Shown here: positions 55,797 to 64,000 of the stretch, one piece after another
Layout of the letters: each line of letters starts with the position of its first letter
How positions within the stretch are numbered: position 1 is the first letter of the stretch
Source of the DNA: Myxococcales bacterium
GTDB taxonomy: Bacteria > Myxococcota_A > Polyangia > Polyangiales > Polyangiaceae
Assembly: GCA_004193285.1 (NCBI GenBank)
Contig: SECP01000031.1
Span: 1 to 64,000 of the forward strand
Length of the DNA: 64,000 nucleotides
Direction of reading: 5' to 3'
Translations under genes and position numbers: made by a program
The notes under the pieces: model-generated
What the model saw: only the letters and a program-made list of their open reading frames with translations
What the model was told of the DNA's origin: nothing
The model's database searches: none

Positions 55797-56981
55797 TCAG
55801 CGGAGGAGCCGCGAAGGATCTTCCTCGAGCCGGCTCCACACACTGCCGCGAAGTTGGTTCGTTTCGCGCAGCCAGTGTCGGTAGCGCTTGTAGAGGGCTC
55901 GATCGACCGGCGCTGGCTCGCGCAAAAAGCTGGCCAGTGAGCCTTGGTGGGTCAATCCCGGCAGGTCATAAACGGCCGTGCCCTGGCATTTCACCGGCGT
56001 GCCGTGAGTCAGGGACGACAGCCCGACCGTGCTGTTGATGACGATGGTGCCGCGCGCGCCGCGGAGCGCCGCGGGCAAATTCACGACGTCCACGTAGTGC
56101 AAGCGGCCGCGTAGCCCGTGGCGCTGCGTCAGCTCGGACAAGAGCGCACCGTAGTCGCGGTAAGCGCGATCCATGGGGTGTAGCTTGACCACGAGCGCGT
56201 GATCTTTGGGCGCGTGCTCGGCAAACGTTTCCACGACCTCGCGGATGAAGTCTTCGATGCTCGCGTAGCCGGAGTGCCCGAGCTGCGAGTCCAAGTGCAC
56301 TTGCAGAGGCACGAAGAAGTAGGGGCCCAGCGCGCGCGTCTCCAGTTGCCGGGCAAGCTCGCGGTCCCGCACCGCATGGAGGGCACGCCTCACCGCGCCG
56401 CGCAGCCAGAATGCGGCCTGAGGCACCGGGCGGATATCGCGGTGGTGCCGGTATCGAGGGTACAGCGGGCGTAGGGCCGCCGCCGCGGTGGCATAGGCCG
56501 CGGTGTGCAGCGCAGACTTCAAGAATGCGTGCTGAATGGGCGGGTAGGGCGACTCCGCCTGGGGCGTCACTTGCTCGTAAAAGGCCGGATCGCGCGGAAT
56601 TCGTGAGTGCCCGTTCACGCCGCCTCGCTCGAGGGTCACGAAATCGGGGCGCAAGTAGCCTTCTTCGAACACGAATACCTGCAGGCTCAGCGAATTCGCC
56701 CGCTCCACTGCCGCCCGGTGCAGCGGTCGACAGTCACCGAACAGAACCACGCCGTCTACCGCGTGCTCCTTCACCAGCGCCTCGAAGAATTGCGGCCATT
56801 GCTCCACCGAGCCGCGGTAGCGGACCACGTTGCGGCCGCGGTAGTACAGGTCTTCCCCCCCGTTGAAGTTCACCTTGGTGACGCGCGCGCCCGCGCCTGC
56901 GAGCTGCCGCGCCACGCGTGCAAAGAAGGGCCCCGCTGGCCCTTGCAACAGCAGCAGGTGCCGCCCGCTCAGCTCAGGCAC
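55797..56981 (-). CDS. kpsS: Capsule beta-Kdo transferase KpsS
   Basis: This 394-residue member of the KpsS/capsule polysaccharide modification family has GRHLLLLQGPAGPFFARVARQLAGAGARVTKVNFNGGEDLYY at its start. VVLFGDCRPLH, VFEEGYLRPDFVTLERGGVNGHS and a central FFVPLQVHLDSQLGHSGY follow. LVVKLHPMDRAYRDY and IVINSTVGLSSLTHGTPVKCQG complete the pattern. In E. coli, KpsS adds the first beta-Kdo to the phosphatidylglycerol anchor of group 2 capsules. It is the last kps gene here and overlaps kpsC by eight bases. Confidence 0.9.
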   Translation of the reverse strand: MPELSGRHLLLLQGPAGPFFARVARQLAGAGARVTKVNFNGGEDLYYRGRNVVRYRGSVEQWPQFFEALVKEHAVDGVVLFGDCRPLHRAAVERANSLSLQVFVFEEGYLRPDFVTLERGGVNGHSRIPRDPAFYEQVTPQAESPYPPIQHAFLKSALHTAAYATAAAALRPLYPRYRHHRDIRPVPQAAFWLRGAVRRALHAVRDRELARQLETRALGPYFFVPLQVHLDSQLGHSGYASIEDFIREVVETFAEHAPKDHALVVKLHPMDRAYRDYGALLSELTQRHGLRGRLHYVDVVNLPAALRGARGTIVINSTVGLSSLTHGTPVKCQGTAVYDLPGLTHQGSLASFLREPAPVDRALYKRYRHWLRETNQLRGSVWSRLEEDPSRLLR

Positions 56982-59043
56982 GGCGCAGCTCCCGCCCGTG
57001 CCACCACTCCGCGCCCGAGCGCGCCAGGCTTCGCAGCTTGATCGCGAGCCGTGGTAGCGGAACCCGGTCCCGCCTGCCCGCCTCCTGGAGCTCGCGGACC
57101 TTGTCTTCCGCGCTCACGAAGCAGCGCGCGGACCAGCTCACGTAGCGCGGGTAACGCAAGAGCGCGCCCGCCACCAGCTCGTCGAGCTGCAGCCTCCGTG
57201 TACGACGGGCCAGGGGAGCGTGATCGCGCGTGAGCCCCCAACCCGCATAAAATGGCTGGCCATACGTCACCACGGGCAGCCCCCGCAGGAGCGCCTCGAA
57301 GCCGACCAGCGACGTCATGGTGTGTACTTCGTGCGAGAGGGCCAGACACGCAGAGAGCGGAACCTGGCCGACTAGTGCGTCCCACGGAGGCTCGACCACG
57401 CCGTGGAGCGCCCCCGCGCGATTGCCACTCAGCACGTCCGGGTGCGGCTTGTAGAGCAAGTACGCGTCGGGGTTGGCGCCGCGTACGGCTCGAAGCAGTG
57501 CAAGATTGTCGCCGATGCTCTGAGTGCCGAGCCGCACCGACGCGTCGTCCGCCACCTGGCCCGGCACGAGCACGACGCGTTGACCCGGTCGAGCTCCCAA
57601 TCGCAGCGGCTCACGCGACGGCAGGTTGTACTTGCTGACCCCGCTCGCCACGATCATCTTCCGGAGCGCCGCTGCGCGTTCGAGCTCTCCGGGGCCGAAG
57701 CTCGCGTGCTGCAAGATCTCCTCCAGCCGGCTCGCACGCGAAGGATCGTAGTAGATGCCGTCCGGATCCAGCACGAGCGACCCCGGCGCGGTGAGGTCCG
57801 AGCCAAGCCCCGCCGAGCGCAAGAAGCCGTCTTCCATGCTCCACAGCGGCACCCCGCGCGCGCCCGCCCACGCCTCCAGCTGGGGAGACTTGCGACTCGC
57901 CCACACCACTCCCGTCGCTCCTCTCACGTCCGCTTCCGTGCCCAGCTCCGCCGGCGAAGCGACGAAGCGCACGCAGCGCCCCGGTGAGCGCAGGTAGCGG
58001 CGCACGAACGGGCGCTTCCAGTAGCTCATGCCAAAACACACGAAATTACGGCTATTCTCCGCGAACACGCCGCGCTGTAGCGCCAAGTGCTCGAGCACTG
58101 CCTCGGCCTCGCAGCTCTGACCCGAAAGCGGGTGCCGGTAGCGCGGGTAGAGCAGCAGCGCGCCGGCCACCAGCTCCGACAACTGCAGCCGCCGTGTGCG
58201 GCGCGGCGAAGCCACCTGATCCGTGGTCAGCCCCCATCCGGCATAGAACGCCTGCCCGAAGCACGTCACCGGCACGCCCGCGAGCAGCGCCTCCAGGCCC
58301 AGCTGAGAGCTCACGACGTACGCGTGACGAACGCGGCGCAGCAGGGCCTGCGGGCTCACGTCCACGCCCAGCGAAGTCACGCGCGACCCATGCTCACGCC
58401 CCGCGAGGTAGCCTCGCTTCTTGCCCGCGACGGTCGCGGGGTGCACCTTCACCACCACCTGCGCCTTCGGGTGCTCGTCGAGAGCGCACTCGAGCGCACG
58501 GTCGAAGCTGCGCGCGTCCGCCAGCGCCCCGCTCACCGACGCGTCGTCGTAGGTCTGGTCCACCACGAGCACCAGCTCGCCCCCGGGCAGCTCGCCCGGC
58601 AGCTCCTCCGGCGCATGATTGTACTTGGAGACCCCGCTCGCGACCATGCGCGCGCGGAACCGCTCGGCCCGCTCCAGCAGCGCCGCATCCGTCAGCCGCG
58701 CATCCGTCTGCAGCAGCGCCTCCAACCGCGAAGGCCCGCGCGCGTCGTAATAAATCCCCAAATCGTCCACCACCAGCGACAGCGGCGGCTCCGACGCAGC
58801 GAGCCCAACCGAGCGCAAAAATCCGTCCTCCAGCGCCAAATACGGCAGCCCATGGCGCCGCGCGTACTCGCGAGCGCGCGCCGCCGTCGCCTTGTGACCC
58901 CACCCGGCGACCGCATCCAGCTCTCGCGCGACTCGGTCGCCGGGGCGGAAGCGAAGCTGGTCAGCGCCCAGCAGCTCCGCAAGCCCGCGCAGGCGCAGCA
59001 TGCCCGCCGAAAATAGGCCCACGCTGCCCCACCGCTCGGTCAT
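56974..59043 (-). CDS. kpsC: Capsule poly-Kdo linker transferase KpsC
   Basis: The 689 residues show an internal duplication typical of KpsC. LPYLALEDGFLRSVGL in the first half is echoed by VPLWSMEDGFLRSAGLG in the second, and each half has an FYAGWGLT segment (GVPVTCFGQAFYAGWGLTTD and GLPVVTYGQPFYAGWGLTRD). The two halves are the alternating beta-Kdo transferases (GT99/GT107 type) that extend the poly-Kdo linker between lipid and capsule polymer. Each half also has YNHAPEELP/YNLPSREPL and VVKVHP/LLYKPHPD motifs. It overlaps kdsB (kpsU) by four bases upstream and kpsS by eight downstream. Confidence 0.92.
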   Translation of the reverse strand: MTERWGSVGLFSAGMLRLRGLAELLGADQLRFRPGDRVARELDAVAGWGHKATAARAREYARRHGLPYLALEDGFLRSVGLAASEPPLSLVVDDLGIYYDARGPSRLEALLQTDARLTDAALLERAERFRARMVASGVSKYNHAPEELPGELPGGELVLVVDQTYDDASVSGALADARSFDRALECALDEHPKAQVVVKVHPATVAGKKRGYLAGREHGSRVTSLGVDVSPQALLRRVRHAYVVSSQLGLEALLAGVPVTCFGQAFYAGWGLTTDQVASPRRTRRLQLSELVAGALLLYPRYRHPLSGQSCEAEAVLEHLALQRGVFAENSRNFVCFGMSYWKRPFVRRYLRSPGRCVRFVASPAELGTEADVRGATGVVWASRKSPQLEAWAGARGVPLWSMEDGFLRSAGLGSDLTAPGSLVLDPDGIYYDPSRASRLEEILQHASFGPGELERAAALRKMIVASGVSKYNLPSREPLRLGARPGQRVVLVPGQVADDASVRLGTQSIGDNLALLRAVRGANPDAYLLYKPHPDVLSGNRAGALHGVVEPPWDALVGQVPLSACLALSHEVHTMTSLVGFEALLRGLPVVTYGQPFYAGWGLTRDHAPLARRTRRLQLDELVAGALLRYPRYVSWSARCFVSAEDKVRELQEAGRRDRVPLPRLAIKLRSLARSGAEWWHGRELRRA

Positions 59044-59825
59044 TGCTTTTCGAAGAGGGCTCGGACGCGGATGAGATCGGCCTCGGTATCGACTCCGCCG
59101 GCGGGAAGCTCTGGCACGAGCGCGACTTGGATCTTCATCCCCAGCCAGAGTGCCCGCAGCTGTTCCAGCCTCTCCGCGAGCTCCAGCGGCGCGGGCCGCG
59201 CCTGGCTCAGCGATAGCAGGGTGGATACCCGGTAGGCATACACGCCAATGTGTCGCAGAAAGGTCTCTTCCGGGCGAGACGTCCCGTCCTGCTCCAGGGG
59301 GTTGCCGTCACGTGACCAGGGGATTGGCGCGCGGCTGAAGTACAGCGCCCGGTGGCCCTGATCCAGCACCACCTTCACTACGTTCGGGTCCGTGAGCTCG
59401 CGTAGCTCTTTGATGGGGGTAGCGAGGGTGGCGAGCCCCGCGTCAGGGTCTGCCGAGAGGGTCTGCGCTGCTCTCGCGAGAAGCTCGGGTGGGAGCGCGG
59501 GTTCATCTCCCTGCAGGTTGACGACTATGGTCTCGGGGTCCAGATGGAGCCGCCGCGCGACCTCCGCGAGCCGATCCGTACCTGTCTCGTGCTCGCTGGA
59601 AGTCAGAACCGCATCTCCGCCCGCGCTAGTCACCGCTTCCGCGACGCGTTCGTCATCCGTGGCCACCACGACGAAAGTTGCTCCCGCACGGGTTGCAAGC
59701 TCCATCACCCGGACCACCATCGGCTTACCGCCGAGCGAGGCCAGCGGCTTCCCCGGCAAGCGCGTGGACGCGAAGCGGGCGGGGATGATCACGCCGAACT
59801 CGACCTTGGTTGTCTGCTCGGTCAT
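59040..59825 (-). CDS. kpsU: CMP-Kdo synthetase (3-deoxy-manno-octulosonate cytidylyltransferase)
   Basis: This 261-residue enzyme activates Kdo with CTP for the linker made by KpsS and KpsC. KdsB motifs are all present: VIIPARFASTRLPGKPLASLGGKPMVVRVME, VVATDDERV, AVLTSSEHETGTDRLAEVA, IVVNLQGDEPALP, YFSRAPIPWSRDG and HIGVYAYRVSTLL. It sits between kpsD and kpsC with four-base overlaps at each end, as kpsU does in E. coli region 1. It could equally be the cell's only CMP-Kdo synthetase (kdsB) for lipopolysaccharide. That cannot be told from one window. Confidence 0.93.
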   Translation of the reverse strand: MTEQTTKVEFGVIIPARFASTRLPGKPLASLGGKPMVVRVMELATRAGATFVVVATDDERVAEAVTSAGGDAVLTSSEHETGTDRLAEVARRLHLDPETIVVNLQGDEPALPPELLARAAQTLSADPDAGLATLATPIKELRELTDPNVVKVVLDQGHRALYFSRAPIPWSRDGNPLEQDGTSRPEETFLRHIGVYAYRVSTLLSLSQARPAPLELAERLEQLRALWLGMKIQVALVPELPAGGVDTEADLIRVRALFEKQ

Positions 59826-61528
59826 AGGATGGCCACCACGACCGCCGCCGAGACGGCGATTTGATAGATGATCTGCGTCACGTCGACCGCGTTCTGCAGC
59901 AGCTTCGTGTCCACCTTCGGTGGTACCAGGATCTCGTCGCCTGGGTACACGGGTAAGTCCGTGTCACCCACGGCGATCTCCGCGTTGGCGCGAATCACGA
60001 TCACGCGCCCTCGGTCCGACCGATCGGTGTAGCCGCCGGAATCCGTGATGTAGTCCTCCGCGGTAGCACTGGGCCGGAACATGACCGCTTGCGTCATCAT
60101 GACCTCACCGCCGACGCGCACTACGTTCGTCCGCGCCGGGATGACGATCACGTCCTCCGCCTCTAGCACCACGTTGCGCTGCTGGTTCGCACGCGCCGTC
60201 ACGACGCGGCCGAGCGGTTGAATGAGCCGCGCCCGTTCGACGAATTTCTGCGTCAGCTCCGCTTCCCTGACTCGAATGTTCGCTTCCCCCTGGGAAGCCG
60301 AGAGCGCAAGCAGCGCGCTCCGCTCGAGTCGAAAGAGCGCGTCGTCGATCGCGGTTTTCTGGGCCTTCGCCACCGAAGATCTTCGCACGTGGACCGCCTT
60401 CGGGTTGGCCAACACCGGGTCGACCGACACGTAATTGAGCACGTCTACCAGCCGCGCGCCTCGCCGCACCGCCAGCACGGAGGGCCCGTTGAACTCACCT
60501 TCCAGACGCACCAAAATGGTTCCCGCGCGCCCATCACCTCTGAGTGTGATGGAGTCGCCGTCCCGCAGCGCGAACGTCTTGAACCCCGCGACGCTGAGCG
60601 TGCGGCTGATGGGCACGCCGTCCCGGACGCCCTCGATGGTTACCTGCGTCGCCCGCGCAGCTCCCGGGACGACGGCCAGCGCGTCCACCCCCGAAACCGC
60701 GCCGGCCTTGAACTCCAACGTCGCGGGCAGCGATACGTCCCCCCGCATCTCGATGATCTGCCCACGTGGGTTCACGAGCACGGTGTCGCCGTCTTTGAAT
60801 TGCAGGCTGGGCAACGTGCCGTGCAGCAAAAAATCGTAAAGATCGATGTCGGCGAGCTTTTGATCGCCGCGCAGCACGGTGAGGCTACGGTAGCTACCCA
60901 ACCGCGGGTCGATGCCGCCCGCCTGCTCCAAAAAGAACAGCACGGAGTCCGACGGTACTCCCGCATAGCGCCCCGGCCGCGTGACGCCGCCCGTCACGAA
61001 AACGGCGACCGGTTTTGCGCTGAGCAGGTTCGTATAAACCTCGAAATTTCGCGCGTACACGCGGTTCAGCCCGGTTTTCACCTTGAGCGTGAGCTCGGAA
61101 TTCTTCGTCCCTGCGACTTGAATCGGCCCCACGTTGGGCAAGAAGACGTTTCCCTGCGCGTCCACCAAGTACACGTTGCTGGATTCGAAAGCCCCCCAAG
61201 TATTTACCTGCACCCGATCACCGGGCATCACGACGTACTCGGGATTCAGGCCGTCTTGCCGGGTGCGAGAGAAGTTCCCGGTGAACAGCCGAGACCCGAA
61301 GGGCTCGGGAGGGCCGCTTGGGGCCGGGAGGGGGCCATTGATCGCGTTCGCTGGGGGCGGCGCCGGCTTGGTGTCCTTCTCTTCCGCGAACTGGGCTTTG
61401 GGGATCTCTTCCGTCGTGCCGAGCTGAGGCGGCTTGGCGGGCAGAGGCGGAACTTGAGCTCGAGCCGAGCTGGCGCTACTCAGGAGCCACACCAACGCCG
61501 TCAGCAGCAAGATCGACCAACGACTCAT
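59822..61528 (-). CDS. kpsD: Outer-membrane capsule export protein KpsD-like
   Basis: This 568-residue protein has a cleavable signal peptide (LLLTALVWLLSSASSARAQ) and a Pro-rich linker. A polysaccharide export (Wza/KpsD) domain follows at about 85-190 (YVVMPGDRVQVNTWGAFESSNVYLVDAQGNVFLPNVGPIQVAGT, VFVTGGVTRPGRY), then several SLBB-type beta-grasp repeats. The C-terminus has YPGDEILVPPKVDTKLLQNAVDVTQIIYQIAVSAAVVV, the usual ending of KpsD-type proteins. It forms the periplasmic/outer-membrane conduit for capsule. It overlaps kpsE and kpsU by four bases each. Confidence 0.9.
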   Translation of the reverse strand: MSRWSILLLTALVWLLSSASSARAQVPPLPAKPPQLGTTEEIPKAQFAEEKDTKPAPPPANAINGPLPAPSGPPEPFGSRLFTGNFSRTRQDGLNPEYVVMPGDRVQVNTWGAFESSNVYLVDAQGNVFLPNVGPIQVAGTKNSELTLKVKTGLNRVYARNFEVYTNLLSAKPVAVFVTGGVTRPGRYAGVPSDSVLFFLEQAGGIDPRLGSYRSLTVLRGDQKLADIDLYDFLLHGTLPSLQFKDGDTVLVNPRGQIIEMRGDVSLPATLEFKAGAVSGVDALAVVPGAARATQVTIEGVRDGVPISRTLSVAGFKTFALRDGDSITLRGDGRAGTILVRLEGEFNGPSVLAVRRGARLVDVLNYVSVDPVLANPKAVHVRRSSVAKAQKTAIDDALFRLERSALLALSASQGEANIRVREAELTQKFVERARLIQPLGRVVTARANQQRNVVLEAEDVIVIPARTNVVRVGGEVMMTQAVMFRPSATAEDYITDSGGYTDRSDRGRVIVIRANAEIAVGDTDLPVYPGDEILVPPKVDTKLLQNAVDVTQIIYQIAVSAAVVVAIL

Positions 61529-62745
61529 AGGCGCGCGTGCTCCCGAACCGCGGCGACGCTCATCGTGCCGATTCCGAACAAGAGGAAGCTGATCACGAAG
61601 GCCGCAAGGACACCGCGTGCACGATGAGGGTACGTGGATTCGTCGGGCTTCGAAGGTGCCGCGATGATCGCTACGTACCGGTGCTGGCGATCTGCGTCTG
61701 CGCGCGCCACCTCTAGGGAAGCCATCGCGGACTCATAAGCTTTTTGCGCGAATTCCTTTTCCACCATCGCCGCTTCGAAATCGACCAAAGAAGCATTCAG
61801 GCCGTTCGAGGCTTTCGGATCGACCAAACGCCGGCTCTCGCTGGAGACCTGCGCCGAAAGCGACTTGACCCTCTCGGTCGCCGCCAATACCTGCGGTGCT
61901 CCCGCGTTCATGTAGGACTTCAGCTGCATGAGCTCGGCTCGGGCTTTGGCGAGCTCGCCCTCCAAGGCGGTGCGGATCGTCATTGCGGCCGTTGCCGTCT
62001 GCAGTGGATTGAAGTCCGCGTGCTTCTGTTGAAGCTCCACGATTCGCTCACGCGCTTTGCCCAATCTTTGCTCCGCTTTCGCGATGTCTCCCTCCGCGTA
62101 GGCGGTACGGTCCCGACGCTCGCGCTCGGACAGCTTGTTGACCATCTCTTCGCCGTAAGAAAGAATCGCGGCGGAGGTCTTCGCTGCCTGAGCGGCATCG
62201 AACGCTCTAACGCGTACCGTTAGCGCGCCCGAAACTTGGTCGTAGTCGACGTAGACCTTCTGCCCGAAGTACTCGTAGGCGTCCTCGAAGGTCGCATCCG
62301 CCGGCAGACGGGAGACGAAATCTACCTGACGGTTTTTGTAGTGGGCGATGAACCCGAGCTCCTTGTCCAGCCGGGCTAGCATGTCGCGCGAGAGCACATA
62401 GTCCCGAACGGCCAGGGCGTCGTGCCCGGCCCCCGTGCTGGTTGCAAGCCCCGCCAGCAGCCCTTCCATGCCGAACGCTGGTCTAGCGTCGGACGACTGC
62501 ACGTTGAAGATGGCGAAAGACTCGTACTGCTCGCTCGCTATGACCCCGAAGTAAATACCTGCCAGCAGCGTTGGCAGCGCGACGAAGATGGAGAGGCGAG
62601 AGACGAGGCGCCGGGACCTTGCGCGCCGGAGCGCCCGCGCGTGTGCTTTGGTGGAGCCGCTCGGGATCCTTTCGCCGCTCGGCAACGGGCTCACTTCCGT
62701 CAAAGGGGGGCGCCCCTCGCTCTTCTTTTCCGCCGGTGCGCTCAT
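61525..62745 (-). CDS. kpsE: Inner-membrane capsule export protein KpsE-like
   Basis: 406 residues. A Pro/Arg/Lys-rich cytoplasmic tail leads to a first membrane helix (about 52-70, LSIFVALPTLLAGIYFGVI). A long coiled-coil periplasmic arm (about 205-345: AEGDIAKAEQRLGKARERIVELQQKHADF, AMTIRTALEGELAKARAEL) follows. A second membrane helix near the C-terminus (about 378-398, GVLAAFVISFLLFGIGTM) completes the two-helix polysaccharide co-polymerase layout. This protein spans the periplasm and links the KpsMT ABC transporter to KpsD. There is no attached tyrosine kinase. It overlaps kpsT and kpsD. Confidence 0.9.
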   Translation of the reverse strand: MSAPAEKKSEGRPPLTEVSPLPSGERIPSGSTKAHARALRRARSRRLVSRLSIFVALPTLLAGIYFGVIASEQYESFAIFNVQSSDARPAFGMEGLLAGLATSTGAGHDALAVRDYVLSRDMLARLDKELGFIAHYKNRQVDFVSRLPADATFEDAYEYFGQKVYVDYDQVSGALTVRVRAFDAAQAAKTSAAILSYGEEMVNKLSERERRDRTAYAEGDIAKAEQRLGKARERIVELQQKHADFNPLQTATAAMTIRTALEGELAKARAELMQLKSYMNAGAPQVLAATERVKSLSAQVSSESRRLVDPKASNGLNASLVDFEAAMVEKEFAQKAYESAMASLEVARADADRQHRYVAIIAAPSKPDESTYPHRARGVLAAFVISFLLFGIGTMSVAAVREHARL

Positions 62746-63392
62746 GATGCCGCCTCGTATGCGGATTGCGCTTCCTCGACCGTCTCGAAGCCGCGCAGCT
62801 TACCCTCGATCAGCACTGCGCAGCGCTGACAGTACTCCCTCACCGTCCCCATGTGGTGCGAGACGATGATCACCGAGGAGCGGCCGCTGCGCTCCTCGAA
62901 GGCCTTGCGGCACTTTGCTTGAAAGCTAGCGTCTCCAACCGCAGTGACTTCGTCCACCAGATAAGCGTCGAACTCGATCGCCATGCTCAAGCCGAAGGCG
63001 AGGCGCGCGCGCATGCCGGAAGAGTAGGTCTTTACGGGCATGTAGAAGTACTCCCCGATCTCGGCGAAGTCGTAAGTGAAGCCGACGACCTCGTCGAGGT
63101 CAGCCCCGTAGATGCGCGCGACGAAGCGGCAATTCTCCTCGCCGCTGAGCGAGCCGTTGAAGCCACCCGCAAAACCGATGGGCCACGATACCGCGCCGCT
63201 GCGTACGACGCTCCCGCTGTCCGCTTGTTCGGTCCCGGCGATGATGCGCAGCAGCGTGGACTTTCCGGCGCCATTCTTGCCCAGGATTCCAATGTTGGTT
63301 CTCGCGGGGAACGAGAAGCTCACCCGATCCAAAACCACGTTGGAGCCGCTCTTGGTCGCGTAAGCCTTGGTGATTCGATCGAGCTCAATCAT
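62742..63392 (-). CDS. kpsT: Capsule ABC transporter ATPase KpsT
   Basis: This 216-residue ABC ATPase powers export of the lipid-linked capsule across the inner membrane. It has Walker A GILGKNGAGKSTLLR (about 36-44), VSWPIGFAGGFNGSLSGEENCRFVARIYG, signature TYSSGMRARLAFGLSMA and Walker B AYLVDEVTAVGD. The switch His is in IIVSHHMGTVREYCQRC. The length matches KpsT (about 219). The start is the ATG at 63392, overlapping the kpsM stop (ATGA). The open frame continues upstream to 63776, but that part is antisense to kpsM and not coding. Confidence 0.95.
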   Translation of the reverse strand: MIELDRITKAYATKSGSNVVLDRVSFSFPARTNIGILGKNGAGKSTLLRIIAGTEQADSGSVVRSGAVSWPIGFAGGFNGSLSGEENCRFVARIYGADLDEVVGFTYDFAEIGEYFYMPVKTYSSGMRARLAFGLSMAIEFDAYLVDEVTAVGDASFQAKCRKAFEERSGRSSVIIVSHHMGTVREYCQRCAVLIEGKLRGFETVEEAQSAYEAAS

Positions 63393-64000
63393 GAGACTTC
63401 CAGCCGCCGCCGGGCCGTGCGTTCCAACGTCAAACCGAAGAAGAGAAATACCAGAATCCAAGCGCAGACGTACGAGCCGTCCACATGGCGCGCCTGGTAC
63501 CCAGGAAACCACCCATCTCTCGTCATCTCGATGGCGTGCACGACGGGGTTGAGGAGCAAAATGTCGCGCGCCGCCTTGGGCAGGGTCTCGACCGGGTGGA
63601 ACAGCGCGGACGCCCAGAAAATCAAACGAATGAAGCTCGGAAACAGCCGTTCGACGGTCGCGCTGTACACGCTGAGCCCACAGCACAAGAGGCCCAAGGA
63701 CGCACCCAAGCCGAGCGCGAGCGCGAGCCCCGCTAGCGTCTCGAGCCAGCTGTCGACCCGTAGCGCGCCGTCCCACAGCGCCACGCCGCCCATGAGCAGG
63801 ACCATGACAATCAGGTGCGTCGCGCCTTCCAGGATCGCGCGGGCGATGACCAGGTCCAGCGGGCGGACCTGCGGGTAGAACAGCAGCCCCTTGTTGGCTT
63901 CGATGGCCGACAGGCAGCGCTGCGCCGTGTCACGGAACAACGAGAAGGGCACGATGCCGGTCGCTAAAAAAGCGACCACCGAGAGGCCAGGTGGCGTCAT
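63389..64000 (-). CDS. kpsM: Capsule ABC transporter permease KpsM (5' end outside the window)
   Basis: The last 203 residues of an ABC-2-type permease. The phrases FLATGIVPFSLFRDTAQRCLSAIEANKGLLFYPQVRPLDLVIARAILE, LFHPVETLPKAARDILLLNPVVHAIEMTRDGWFPGY and the final short membrane helix match KpsM closely. Several membrane segments are present. An ATG happens to sit exactly at the window edge. The family is about 258 residues long, and the missing part corresponds to the N-terminal helix region, so the true start most likely lies beyond 64,000. KpsM should head or lie near the head of this operon. Confidence 0.9.
   Translation of the reverse strand: MTPPGLSVVAFLATGIVPFSLFRDTAQRCLSAIEANKGLLFYPQVRPLDLVIARAILEGATHLIVMVLLMGGVALWDGALRVDSWLETLAGLALALGLGASLGLLCCGLSVYSATVERLFPSFIRLIFWASALFHPVETLPKAARDILLLNPVVHAIEMTRDGWFPGYQARHVDGSYVCAWILVFLFFGLTLERTARRRLEVS

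Noticed and set aside
63393-63776. N-terminal extension of KpsT
   Set aside because: It is out of frame with and overlaps kpsM; KpsT proteins are about 219 residues and begin near MIELD.

Overview
The window joins two very different kinds of DNA. Bases 1 to about 24,500 are moderately AT-rich, gene-dense DNA from a microbial eukaryote. Its genes include homologues of ERCC8/CSA and the anaphase-promoting complex subunit APC5, an acyl-CoA-binding/ankyrin/IQ protein, a PLAC8-like gene that appears to have an intron, and one giant TPR gene. AATAAA polyadenylation signals follow two of them. I cannot place the host more precisely than an intron-poor protist or alga using the standard genetic code. 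From about 24,570 to the end the DNA is GC-rich and plainly bacterial: GTG starts, ATGA/GTGA overlaps between genes, lipobox signal peptides, and housekeeping genes (ffh, rsmI, a sigma-32-type sigma factor). Many Cys-rich or Gly-rich lipoproteins, a Hanks-type kinase, FGE-fold lipoproteins and an FHA-AAA+ regulator suggest a myxobacterium (Polyangia-like). That placement is an inference. The switch at about 24.5 kb is best explained by a chimeric assembly or a eukaryote/bacterium co-culture, not by a natural locus.

Eukaryotic part: ACBP-ankyrin-IQ gene (minus), divergent ERCC8 (plus), PLAC8-like two-exon gene (plus), APC5 (minus), then a 4,215-residue kinesin-light-chain/nephrocystin-like TPR gene (plus), followed by a heptamer repeat and the junction.

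Bacterial part: a DUF6184-like lipoprotein and ffh; two tandem lipoproteins sharing one beta-rich module, the second with a CBM9-like domain; a Gly/Pro-repeat membrane protein; a Gly-linker lipoprotein; rsmI-rpoH (minus); a hybrid histidine kinase; TerC divergent from a LysR regulator with a clear dyad between them; two overlapping lipoproteins; a CPBP protease plus two alpha/beta hydrolases in an overlapping operon; and a DoxX protein. Next comes a tight operon of Ser/Thr kinase, PEGA protein, two lipoproteins with FGE-like domains and an FHA-AAA+ regulator without a GAFTGA loop. A LuxR-type regulator lies divergent from an alpha/beta hydrolase carrying a regulator-type C-terminal domain, and a glycosyltransferase-TPR-methyltransferase fusion follows. 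The window ends with a complete-looking capsule export operon on the minus strand, kpsM-T-E-D-U-C-S, cut by the window edge inside kpsM, with a hemerythrin gene downstream.

The best candidate for an undescribed system is the signalling operon at 43,250-50,581. A transmembrane kinase, a phosphothreonine-reading AAA+ regulator and three exported proteins look like one envelope-to-transcription circuit. No tRNA, rRNA, CRISPR array, transposase or integrase was recognised.
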